DNA of 64,000 bases from an uncultured Desulfatitalea sp. (lineage in GTDB: Bacteria > Desulfobacterota > Desulfobacteria > Desulfobacterales > Desulfosarcinaceae): the NCBI GenBank assembly GCA_937868765.1, contig CALMNL010000008.1, positions 62,001 through 126,000 on the forward strand. Direction: 5' to 3'. A program made the translations under genes and the position numbers. Shown one piece after another: positions 43,816-52,116 of the stretch; within the stretch, counting starts at the first letter, position 1, and each line of letters opens with the position of its first letter. The notes beneath the pieces were generated by a model. It ran no database searches. It worked only from the letters and a program-made list of their open reading frames with translations, and was not told the DNA's origin.

Positions 43816-44292
43816 ATGGGAACCCGTCGACAAGCAAGAGAACTGGCCATGCAGGCCCTTTTCAGCATGGACATGAGCTGCTCTTTTTCCGAGCGCAATC
43901 TGACCGAATACTGCCGCTCATTTCCGCCCGGCAAACGTTTTTACCCGTTCTTCGAATACCTGGTCAACGGCGTGCTCGACAACAAGGGGCATATCGATGA
44001 TGTCATCGAGCGCCATTCCAGCAACTGGAAGATCCGGCGCATGGCCTGTGTGGACCGCAACATCCTGCGCATCGCGGTCTTCGAGCTGCTCTACTGCGCC
44101 GATATTCCGGCCAAGGTTTCCATCAACGAAGCCATCGATATCGGCAAACGCTTCGGTTCGCCCGAATCCGGCGCCTTCATCAATGGCATCCTGGACAGCA
44201 TCCGGATTGCCATCGAGCAGGGCCAGCTGCAAACCACCCCCACGCCCATGCCCTTCATGGATGAAACCCAGGAGGCGGTCAATGGGGACTAA
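43816..44292 (+). CDS. nusB: Transcription antitermination factor NusB
   Basis: 158 residues. N-terminal GTRRQARELAMQALFSMDM and C-terminal SINEAIDIGKRFGSPESGAFINGILD define NusB, an RNA-binding factor for rRNA transcription antitermination. It starts 2 bp after ribH and is followed by the MBL hydrolase. Confidence 0.95.
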   Translation: MGTRRQARELAMQALFSMDMSCSFSERNLTEYCRSFPPGKRFYPFFEYLVNGVLDNKGHIDDVIERHSSNWKIRRMACVDRNILRIAVFELLYCADIPAKVSINEAIDIGKRFGSPESGAFINGILDSIRIAIEQGQLQTTPTPMPFMDETQEAVNGD

Positions 44293-44310
44293 CCCAAAGG
44301 AAATCCGATC

Positions 44311-44934
44311 ATGATCATACGCGCCATGCCTGTGGGCCCCTTGCAGGCCAACTGTTTCATCGTGGGGTGCGACGCCACCCGCCAGGCCGCCGTCATCGAT
44401 CCGGGCGGCGATGCCGATAAGATCCTGCTGGCCCTGGCCAGAGACCAACTGACCCTCAAAGCCATCATCAACACCCACGGCCATTTCGACCACGTCAGCG
44501 GCAACAAGGCCCTCAAGAACGCTTCCGGGGCCGATCTGATGATCCATCCCCTGGATGAGCCCATGCTGGCCCAACTGGCCCGGGGCGCGGCCATGTGGGG
44601 CATGCGCTCGGACGACTCGCCGGCGCCGGACCGCCTGCTCCAGGACGGCGACACCGTGACCGTGGGCCAGATCCAGTTCAAGGTGCTGCATACCCCGGGC
44701 CATACTCCTGGCGGCATCTCCCTGCACGCCGACAAATCGGTCTTCGTGGGCGACACCCTCTTTGCCGGCTCCATCGGCCGCACCGATTTTCCCGGCGGCG
44801 ATTTCGATACCCTGATCCGCAGCATCCAGACCAAACTCTTCACCCTGCCCGACGACACCGCCGTCTACACCGGCCACATGGAACCCACCACCATCGGCCG
44901 GGAAAAGAAGTACAACCCGTTCTGCCGGATGTAA
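44311..44934 (+). CDS. MBL-fold hydrolase (glyoxalase II-like)
   Basis: 207 residues. Metallo-beta-lactamase fold with THGHFDHVSGNKAL, HTPGHTPGGISLH, FVGDTLFAGSIGRTDFPGG and a C-terminal GHMEPTTIG, a full dinuclear metal set. It resembles the YcbL/hydroxyacylglutathione hydrolase group; the true thioester substrate is unknown. Last gene of the rib unit, before a terminator. Confidence 0.9.
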   Translation: MIIRAMPVGPLQANCFIVGCDATRQAAVIDPGGDADKILLALARDQLTLKAIINTHGHFDHVSGNKALKNASGADLMIHPLDEPMLAQLARGAAMWGMRSDDSPAPDRLLQDGDTVTVGQIQFKVLHTPGHTPGGISLHADKSVFVGDTLFAGSIGRTDFPGGDFDTLIRSIQTKLFTLPDDTAVYTGHMEPTTIGREKKYNPFCRM

Positions 44935-44973
44935 TATCCTTCAGGCAGATACTGGATTTGCCGAAACGGCTCA

Positions 44974-45004
44974 GGGGCGATCCTATGGATCGCCCCCTTT
45001 TTTT
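44974..45004 (+). terminator. Terminator of the rpiB-rib-nusB unit
   Basis: GGGGCGATC-CTAT-GGATCGCCCC followed by CTTTTTTT, 39 bp after the hydrolase stop. Clear intrinsic terminator. Confidence 0.88.
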
Positions 45005-45042
45005 CGGCCTCCGGGATCCTGCCACGGTCCATCGTCGCCCCG

Positions 45043-45071
45043 TTGTGTTTACGGCCGGAATCCAGTATATG
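45043..45071 (+). promoter_or_regulatory. Possible ispG promoter
   Basis: TTGTGT (45043-45048), 17-bp spacer, TATATG (45066-45071), directly after the terminator and 9 bp before the ispG start, so the leader would be very short or absent. Moderate match. Confidence 0.35.
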
Positions 45072-45079
45072 CACCGTTT

Positions 45080-46162
45080 ATGGCTATTGAAATCAAACGC
45101 CGACAGACACGCCTGATCCATGTGGGGCCGGTGGCCGTGGGGGGCGGTTCGCCCATCACGGTGCAGTCCATGACCAATACGCCGACCCAGGATGTGGCTG
45201 CCACCGTGGCCCAGATCGGGCGCCTCACGGCCGCCGGGTGCGAGATCGTGCGCGTCGCCGTGCCCGACGAGGCGGCGGCCGAAGCCGTGGCGGCCATCAA
45301 GGCGGGCATTCAGATTCCCCTGATCGCCGACATCCACTTCGATTACCGCCTGGCCCTGGCGGCGGCCAAGGGGGGCGCCGACGGCCTGCGCATCAATCCG
45401 GGCAACATCGGCGGCCGCAAAAAGGTGCAGGCGGTGGTGGATTGCGCCCGGGACCTGGGGCTGCCCATCCGCATCGGCGTCAACAGCGGATCGCTGGAAA
45501 AGGAACTGCTGCACCGCTACGGCGGCGCCACGGCCGCGGCCATGGTGGAAAGCGCCCTGGGCCATGTGGCCCTGCTGGAAAAGGCGGGTTTCCACGCCAT
45601 CAAGATCTCGCTGAAGGCCTCGGATGTGCTGCGCACTGTGGAGGCCTACCGGCTGCTGGCCGAACGGGTGGATTACCCGCTGCACGTGGGTGTCACCGAG
45701 GCCGGCTCGCTCTATGCCGGCACGGTCAAGTCGGCCCTGGGCATCGGCATGCTGCTGGCCGGGGGCATCGGCGACACCCTGCGCGTGTCGCTCACCCGCG
45801 ACCCGGTGGAAGAGGTGCGTGTGGGCTTCGAGATCCTCAAGGCCCTGAACATCCGCCGCCGCGGGCCCGAGATCATCTCCTGCCCCACCTGCGGACGCTG
45901 CAGCATCGATCTGATGTCGGTGGTTGAGGACGTGGAGAAGGCCCTGCTCACCCGCAGCGTGCCGGTGAAACTGGCCATCATGGGCTGCGTGGTCAACGGC
46001 CCGGGCGAAGCCCGCGAGGCCGACATCGGCGTGGCCGGTGGCCAGGGCCATGGCATTCTGTTCAAGAAGGGCAAAGTGGTGAAAAAGGTGCCCCAGGATC
46101 AATTGGTCGCAACGCTGCTGGCGGAAGTGGATAAGTGGGAGAAAGATCATAAGAAGTCTTAA
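45080..46162 (+). CDS. ispG: 4-hydroxy-3-methylbut-2-enyl diphosphate synthase
   Basis: 360 residues. Iron-sulfur enzyme of the MEP isoprenoid pathway, converting MEcPP to HMBPP. Its 4Fe-4S ligands are in ISCPTCGRC and MGCVVNGPGEA; the TIM-barrel opening HVGPVAVGGGSPITVQSMTN is typical. It is followed by proS 36 bp later. Confidence 0.96.
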   Translation: MAIEIKRRQTRLIHVGPVAVGGGSPITVQSMTNTPTQDVAATVAQIGRLTAAGCEIVRVAVPDEAAAEAVAAIKAGIQIPLIADIHFDYRLALAAAKGGADGLRINPGNIGGRKKVQAVVDCARDLGLPIRIGVNSGSLEKELLHRYGGATAAAMVESALGHVALLEKAGFHAIKISLKASDVLRTVEAYRLLAERVDYPLHVGVTEAGSLYAGTVKSALGIGMLLAGGIGDTLRVSLTRDPVEEVRVGFEILKALNIRRRGPEIISCPTCGRCSIDLMSVVEDVEKALLTRSVPVKLAIMGCVVNGPGEAREADIGVAGGQGHGILFKKGKVVKKVPQDQLVATLLAEVDKWEKDHKKS

Positions 46163-46198
46163 AACCGAAAACCAGCGAGATTTTCAAAAGGAATGCAT

Positions 46199-47719
46199 AT
46201 GAGCCAAAAGGTCAAGACAGCAATTTCACCGACCCGCGAAGAAGATTACCCCGAATGGTATCAGCAGGTGGTCAAGGCCGCGGACATGGCCGAGAATTCG
46301 CCGGTGCGCGGGTGCATGGTGATCAAACCCTGGGGCTATGCCCTGTGGGAGAATATCCAGCACGAGTTGGACGATATGTTCAAGGCCACGGGCGTGAAGA
46401 ATGCTTACTTTCCCCTGTTCATTCCCCTGCGCTTCCTGGAGAAAGAGGCCGAGCACGTCGAGGGCTTCGCCAAGGAGTGTGCCGTGGTGACCCACCACCG
46501 CCTGGAAAAAGGTCCCGACGGCGGTCTGGTGCCCGGTGGACCGCTGACCGAACCGCTGGTGGTGCGGCCGACCTCCGAGACGATCATCGGCGACGCCTTC
46601 GCCAAATGGGTGACGAGCTACCGCGACCTGCCCCTGCTCATCAACCAATGGGCCAACGTGGTGCGCTGGGAGATGCGCACGCGCATCTTCCTGCGCACCA
46701 GCGAGTTTCTCTGGCAGGAAGGGCACACGGCGCACGCCACGGCCCAAGAGGCCCAGGCGCGCACCAGCCTGATGCTGGACGTCTACGCCCGCCTGGCCGA
46801 AGAGTTTCTGGCCGTGCCCGTTCTCAGGGGCAGTAAATCGCCGGCCGAGCGCTTTCCCGGCGCCGTGGACACCCAGTGCATCGAGGCCATGATGCAGGAC
46901 CGCAAAGCCTTGCAGGCCGGCACTTCCCATTTCCTCGGGCAGAATTTCGCAAAGGCCTCCGGCATCCGCTTCCAGAACGCGGAAGAAAAAGAAGAGTTGG
47001 CCTGGACCACTTCCTGGGGCGCTTCCACGCGCCTGATCGGTGGGCTGATCATGACCCATGGCGACGACGACGGCCTGGTGCTGCCGCCCCGGGTGGCGCC
47101 CGCCCAGATCGTGCTGCTGCCCATCGCCCACAAGGAAGAAGATCGCTCCAGGGTCATGGAATACACCGACCGGCTGGCGGCCGAGCTGGGCCAGACCCTT
47201 TACCACGGCCGGCCCCTGCGGGTGGAGATCGACCGCCGGGAGATCGGCGGCGCCCGGGGCTGGGAGTGGATCAAGAAGGGCGTACCCCTGCGCCTGGAGA
47301 TCGGGCCGCGCGACATCGCCAACGATGCGGTCTTCGTCGGCCGCCGGGACAAGGCCCACAAGGAGAAAAGCGCCATGGGACGCGCCCAGTTCGTGGCCCA
47401 GGCGGGCGGCCTGCTCGACGAAATCCAGGCCAATCTGCTGGCCCGTGCCCGGGCCTTCCGCGAGGCCAATACCCGGGCCATCGACGACCGTTCCGCATTT
47501 TATGAATATTTTACCCCCCGGAACGCCGAAAAGCCCGAGATCCACGGCGGCTTCGCCATGGCCCACTGGTGCGGCGCGGGGGAATGCGAAGGCAAGATCA
47601 AGGAGGATCTTACGGTTACCATCCGTTGCATTCCCTTCGACGCGCCCGAGGAGGCCGGCCGCTGCATCTGCTGCGGCCAGGAGAGCCGGCGGCGAGTGGT
47701 GTTTGCCAAAGCGTATTAA
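46199..47719 (+). CDS. proS: Prolyl-tRNA synthetase (archaeal/eukaryotic-like type)
   Basis: 506 residues. Class II synthetase with VVRPTSETIIGDAF and RWEMRTRIFLRTSEFLWQEG; it lacks the editing insertion of the longer bacterial type. A C-terminal zinc-like domain (HWCGAGECEGKIKE, CICCG) and a terminal Tyr in VVFAKAY mark the ProS type 3 found in archaea, eukaryotes and some bacteria. ATG 46199 is preferred over 46193 for its spacing from AAGGA. Confidence 0.94.
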   Translation: MSQKVKTAISPTREEDYPEWYQQVVKAADMAENSPVRGCMVIKPWGYALWENIQHELDDMFKATGVKNAYFPLFIPLRFLEKEAEHVEGFAKECAVVTHHRLEKGPDGGLVPGGPLTEPLVVRPTSETIIGDAFAKWVTSYRDLPLLINQWANVVRWEMRTRIFLRTSEFLWQEGHTAHATAQEAQARTSLMLDVYARLAEEFLAVPVLRGSKSPAERFPGAVDTQCIEAMMQDRKALQAGTSHFLGQNFAKASGIRFQNAEEKEELAWTTSWGASTRLIGGLIMTHGDDDGLVLPPRVAPAQIVLLPIAHKEEDRSRVMEYTDRLAAELGQTLYHGRPLRVEIDRREIGGARGWEWIKKGVPLRLEIGPRDIANDAVFVGRRDKAHKEKSAMGRAQFVAQAGGLLDEIQANLLARARAFREANTRAIDDRSAFYEYFTPRNAEKPEIHGGFAMAHWCGAGECEGKIKEDLTVTIRCIPFDAPEEAGRCICCGQESRRRVVFAKAY

Positions 47720-47727
47720 ACAAATAC

Positions 47728-47757
47728 CTGCCAATAAGGCCGGATACGCGCTATAAT
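47728..47757 (+). promoter_or_regulatory. Promoter of the RelA/SpoT gene
   Basis: CTGCCA (47728-47733), 18-bp spacer, perfect TATAAT (47752-47757). It lies 84 bp before the chosen start codon. Confidence 0.6.
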
Positions 47758-47840
47758 GGCATTAGTTGAATGCGGAAACCGATCGAACGCATCCAAGCAT
47801 CCAAAGGTCGGCGATTCAACGAATCGACAATTGGCGACCT

Positions 47841-49985
47841 ATGATTCGAATCAACGACATCATCGACAAGATCACCGAGTACAATCCGGATGCCGATCTG
47901 GATCTCATCGACCGGGCCTACATCTTTTCCGCCAAAGTGCACGACGGCCAGGTGCGGCTCTCGGGTGAGCCGTACCTCTCCCATCCCCTGGAGGTGGCCA
48001 GCATCCTGGCCGACATGAAGCTGGACATGGTCAGCGTGGCCGCCGGTCTGCTGCACGATGTCATCGAAGACACCCACGCCACGGCCGAAGAGATCGGCGA
48101 CATGTTCGGTCCCGAAGTGCGCCACATCGTCTCGGGCGTCACCAAGTTGAGCACCCTGCCTTTTTCCAGCGCCGAGGCGCGCGAAGCCGAAAGCATTCGC
48201 AAGATGCTGCTGGCCATGGCCGACGATATCCGGGTGGTGTTGATCAAGCTGGCCGACCGCATGCACAACATGCGCACCCTGCAATACCACACCAGCGCGG
48301 CCAAACAGCGCAAGATCGCCCAGGAGACACTGGATATCTACGCCCCCATCGCCGCCCGGCTGGGTATCTACTGGATCAAGAACGAACTGGAGAACATCTC
48401 CTTCAAATATACCCTGCCCGCCGAATACGCCGATATCGAAAGCCAGGTGGCCAAAGGCAAGGAGGAGCGCGAAAAGTACATCCAGACCGTCAAGGCCCTC
48501 ATCGAGCACAAAATGGCCGAAAACAACCTGCCGTGCGAGGTGCTGGGGCGCTACAAGAATTACTACAGCATCCACCAGAAGATGACGTCGCAGAACCTGG
48601 CCTTCGAGGAGATCTACGACGTCATCGCCTTCCGCATCATCCTGGACACCATTCCCCAGTGCTACGAGGCCCTGGGCCTGGTGCACGCCCTCTGGCGCCC
48701 CATCGCCAAGAAGTTCAAGGATTACATCGGCATGCCCAAGCCCAACATGTACCAGTCGCTGCACACCACGGTGATCGGGCCCTTCGGCGAGCGCATGGAG
48801 ATCCAGATCCGCACCCGGGAGATGGACCAGGTGGCCAAGTCGGGCATCGCCGCCCACTGGAGCTACAAGGAGGGCAAGACCGCCGACCCCAAGACCGCCG
48901 AAACCTTCGCCTGGGTGCAGAACATCGTGGAGAACCAGGCCTCCATCAAGGATCCCAACGAGTTTCTCGAAAACGTGCGCATCGATCTGTTCCCCGACGA
49001 CATCTACGTCTTCACCCCCAAGGGTCAGATCAAATCCCTGCCCAAGGGGGCCACCCCCGTGGATTTCGCCTATGCGATCCATTCCGAGGTGGGCGACCAG
49101 TGCGTGGGGGCCAAGGTCAACGGCCGTATGGTACCGCTCAAGTACCAGCTGCAGACCGGCGAGAGCGTGGCCATCATCACCCAGAAAGGCCACCAGCCCA
49201 GCAAGGATTGGCTCAGTTTCGCCAAGACGGTCAAGGCCCGCTCCAAGATCCGTCAGTGGATCAAGACCCAGGAGAAGGAGCGCAGCCTGGCCCTGGGCCG
49301 GGAGATGTGCGAAAAGGCCTTCCGCAAGGTGCGCCTGAGCTTCAGCACCCTGGTCAAAACGCCCGAGATGGACAAGGTGGTGGAGAGCTTCGGTCTGAAA
49401 ACCGTGGACGACCTGATCATCGCCATCGGCTACGGCAAGATCACCCCCCTGCAGCTCGTGCGCAAGATGATGCCCAAGACCGAGGTCGACGAAGAACAGC
49501 AATCACTGCTCAACCGGCTCATGGGCCGGGTTCGTAAGAAGAAGAGCGGCAGCGGGGTGGTGGTCAAGGGGGCCGACGACATTCTGGTGCGCTTCGGCAA
49601 ATGCTGCCAGCCGGTGCCCGGAGATGCCATCGTGGGGTACATCACCCGGGGGTTCGGCGTCACTGTGCACCGTGCCGGCTGTGTCAATGCCGTCAAGACC
49701 AATCCCGAGCGGCTCATCGAGGTGGAGTGGGACGCCGCCACCCGCGAATCGTTTCCCGTGAAAATCAAGGTCGGCGCCATGGACCGCCTGGGGCTGCTCG
49801 CCGACCTGGCGGCCTGCATGAGCAAGGGCAGCGCAAATATTCTCAGCGTCAACACCAATACCGACGAGAGCAAGATGGTCACCTGCCAGTTCACCCTGGA
49901 AGTGGCCAACACCGACCAGCTGAGCCAGCTTCTGGCTTCCCTCAAGAAGATCAAGAATGTTCTGGAGGTGGAGAGGGTGGGATAA
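47841..49985 (+). CDS. RelA/SpoT-type (p)ppGpp synthetase/hydrolase
   Basis: 714 residues. Hydrolase HD domain intact (SHPLEVASIL, LLHDVIEDTHAT), synthetase domain intact (GRYKNYYSIHQKM, YQSLHTTVIGPFGERMEIQIR), then TGS (IYVFTPKGQIKSLPKGATP), a CCQPVPGD zinc-finger-like segment and a C-terminal ACT domain. A bifunctional Rel that makes and degrades the stringent-response alarmone. ATG 47841 gives the usual MIRINDI start; an upstream TTG (47766) is possible. Confidence 0.95.
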   Translation: MIRINDIIDKITEYNPDADLDLIDRAYIFSAKVHDGQVRLSGEPYLSHPLEVASILADMKLDMVSVAAGLLHDVIEDTHATAEEIGDMFGPEVRHIVSGVTKLSTLPFSSAEAREAESIRKMLLAMADDIRVVLIKLADRMHNMRTLQYHTSAAKQRKIAQETLDIYAPIAARLGIYWIKNELENISFKYTLPAEYADIESQVAKGKEEREKYIQTVKALIEHKMAENNLPCEVLGRYKNYYSIHQKMTSQNLAFEEIYDVIAFRIILDTIPQCYEALGLVHALWRPIAKKFKDYIGMPKPNMYQSLHTTVIGPFGERMEIQIRTREMDQVAKSGIAAHWSYKEGKTADPKTAETFAWVQNIVENQASIKDPNEFLENVRIDLFPDDIYVFTPKGQIKSLPKGATPVDFAYAIHSEVGDQCVGAKVNGRMVPLKYQLQTGESVAIITQKGHQPSKDWLSFAKTVKARSKIRQWIKTQEKERSLALGREMCEKAFRKVRLSFSTLVKTPEMDKVVESFGLKTVDDLIIAIGYGKITPLQLVRKMMPKTEVDEEQQSLLNRLMGRVRKKKSGSGVVVKGADDILVRFGKCCQPVPGDAIVGYITRGFGVTVHRAGCVNAVKTNPERLIEVEWDAATRESFPVKIKVGAMDRLGLLADLAACMSKGSANILSVNTNTDESKMVTCQFTLEVANTDQLSQLLASLKKIKNVLEVERVG

Positions 49986-50315
49986 CGGCGCTGGATTGCA
50001 CTGCCACCGCTACGGCGGAGCGTACCGTTTCCGTCGAGCTTTCCATCGATCCCGCCGCTCCAATTGGTTTGCAACGCCTAACCCCTATTTGCTTGAGCAC
50101 CCGGTCAATGACAATCAGGAGCGCTCTAAATCTGGCTCCCTGTTTTTGCTAAATATCGGAACCGGTTTTTACCAAGAGGGTCTAAAAGAAATTTTTTTCT
50201 GTTTGATTACCTTTCAGCACACCAGGCGGCAGCGTTTGCCCGAGACCTCGACGCCGGTAAAAACTTTCTTACTTTTTCGCATGACCGATCAATTTCAAGC
50301 AAAAGGAGGTGGGGT
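49986..50315. other. Intergenic region before the small exported protein
   Basis: 330 bp. Unusually AT-rich in the second half compared with its surroundings. I see no gene, RNA or clear terminator. A promoter for the next gene probably lies here but no pair of hexamers stands out. Confidence 0.5.
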
Positions 50316-50672
50316 ATGAAAACGATTGTACGCAGGGGTTTTTTCGCCGTCCTTGTCAGCGTTTTCATGTTTTCTGTGGGATTTATCCCGATTCGCAACG
50401 GTTTCGCCGAAGAGGTGATTGCCCCTCTGGCCGCAGTCAGAAATGGTTTGAAAGTTGCCGACGACATGATTGTTCAAGGCAAACTGGACGCTGACTGGGC
50501 CACAGGGCTGCGCTCGGTCTCCGTAACCATGCGAAACATAAAAGGTTTTGCCGAGTATGTGGTCACCTTGACCCGTTCGAGGGGTACGCCGGCCAATGTA
50601 TCGATCTATATCAACATGAGCGGTGGATACAGTGGCTCGAGTCTGGGCGACCGGGCCACCCCGAGTCAATAG
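50316..50672 (+). CDS. Small exported protein of unknown function
   Basis: 118 residues. A clear signal peptide (MKTIVRRGFFAVLVSVFMFS, cleavage near NGFAEE) and a strong AAAGGAGGTGGGG site show it is a real gene. The mature part is about 85 residues with a central beta-rich segment (RSVSVTMRNIKGFAEYVVTL) and a Gly/Ser-rich tail. No cysteine, so not a lipoprotein. I recognise no family. The next gene is on the opposite strand. Confidence 0.75.
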   Translation: MKTIVRRGFFAVLVSVFMFSVGFIPIRNGFAEEVIAPLAAVRNGLKVADDMIVQGKLDADWATGLRSVSVTMRNIKGFAEYVVTLTRSRGTPANVSIYINMSGGYSGSSLGDRATPSQ

Positions 50673-50694
50673 GAAGCAGGCGACCGATCGAGGG

Positions 50695-51618
50695 CTATCT
50701 GGCCCCATTGAGCCGTGGCGGTTTTTCCCACTCTTTGTAGGGTCCGCAATGCAGGACATGCATGAACGACAGCGAATAGAACAACGCCAGGGAAGAGTAG
50801 TAAATCCAAAGCAGGATGATGCATACCGAACTCAACGAGCCAAACAGCACGTTAATGCGAGAAACGTGCTGAATATAGTAACCGAAGAGTTGGCGGGCGA
50901 AGAGCCATAGCAGCACAAACATCAGGCTGGCGATCAGCCGGTGGTGCAGTTTGATCTGAATGGAAAGAAAGAGCTCGACGGTGATGAGGAAGAAGGTCGC
51001 CAGGATCACCGCCGAAATGACATTGATCTGGTTGAAGGTGAAGTAGTCGATGGCCACGGCGTACAGGTCGTGGACATAGGGACTCTGGTCGAGGTACGAT
51101 TCAAACGGCTTGATCGCATCGGCGGCCACCGTCCACAGGAAGTTGGCCATGAAGAAGAGCAGGATGGTGAACACGCTCAGGAAAGCATACAGGGCGTGCC
51201 CCTTGATCAAGTTGCGCCGTTGCAGATGAAAGATCCTGCGAAACGACTCTTCCAGGGATTTAAACAGCAGGCCGCTGATGATGGGCAGCATCAATAGATT
51301 GATGGTGGTAAACGAGCCCAATCCGACGGAATCGATCAGGTGGGTCTGGAGCCATTCCGCACTGACAAAGGGAATGAAGCGGCGGATATCCTCCACCAGA
51401 ATGGCTGCCATGTTTTCCGGGAACAGACCGGGCAAAAACAGATCTCTGAATGCATTCAGCAGGAACAGAAAGAGTGCGGAAAAAGGAATGATGGCCAGCT
51501 GAAAGACGAATGAGATGGAGGCCGCCACGGTCGGGCAGTCGTCCCAGATGAAGTTGCGCCCGGCAATGCCGAACGCTCGGAAAAAGAATATGATTCTGAC
51601 TTTTGTCTTGTAGGTCAT
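50695..51618 (-). CDS. YihY/BrkB-family inner-membrane protein
   Basis: 307 residues with about six membrane helices. The N-terminal DCPTVAASISFVFQLAIIPFS and later VFTILLFFMANFLWTV fit the YihY/BrkB family (once mis-annotated ribonuclease BN). The C-terminal FGSLSSVCIILLWIYYSSL is the conserved end. The function of the family is not firmly known; transport or envelope roles are proposed. Converges with the small exported protein gene. Confidence 0.88.
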   Translation of the reverse strand: MTYKTKVRIIFFFRAFGIAGRNFIWDDCPTVAASISFVFQLAIIPFSALFLFLLNAFRDLFLPGLFPENMAAILVEDIRRFIPFVSAEWLQTHLIDSVGLGSFTTINLLMLPIISGLLFKSLEESFRRIFHLQRRNLIKGHALYAFLSVFTILLFFMANFLWTVAADAIKPFESYLDQSPYVHDLYAVAIDYFTFNQINVISAVILATFFLITVELFLSIQIKLHHRLIASLMFVLLWLFARQLFGYYIQHVSRINVLFGSLSSVCIILLWIYYSSLALFYSLSFMHVLHCGPYKEWEKPPRLNGAR

Positions 51619-52116
51619 GCCGCCAACAAGCTTCCCAAATAGATAGCTCCTATTCCCTCTTTTCTCCTTCGCGGATCGTTGCCAGCCGACGCAGAACCCG
51701 CAGCCAGGCCAGGCGAAACGTCCCGCAAATTGGCGAACGGTTTCATTATAGCAAAATCAGTGCCTTATTGATTGAAAGGCCGCTCTTTGCGGCTGCTATC
51801 TCAGCAGAATTGTGCACAAATCGCCATTTCGGCGCACCGTCGCTGCTGGTCGAAAAAGCCGTGCAATGTCACCATTGTGACAAAATCCGTCAAAAACGGC
51901 CGGCTTTACCTGGCGTTCGGCATGGATGGCGATTCGATACGCTTCCGGCCTGTTTTTGCCGGACGGTGAGACGGCAGTCCTGCTTTCTGTCCAATCACAG
52001 CGCCACGGCCCGGCCATCTTTAGGTGTTGAAATGATATTGAAAATGGACGTACACTATTTGTATCGGAACGCCTTCCGCGGCTTTTTTGCGAGACCGGAA
52101 GGCGCTGGCGTTGAAA
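51619..52116. other. Intergenic region between the yihY-like gene and the histidine kinase
   Basis: About 500 bp, less GC-rich than the flanks. It holds divergent promoters at most. A candidate for the kinase is TTGAAA (52027-52032) with TACACT (52051-52056), spacer 18. I found no convincing coding sequence or RNA. Confidence 0.5.
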
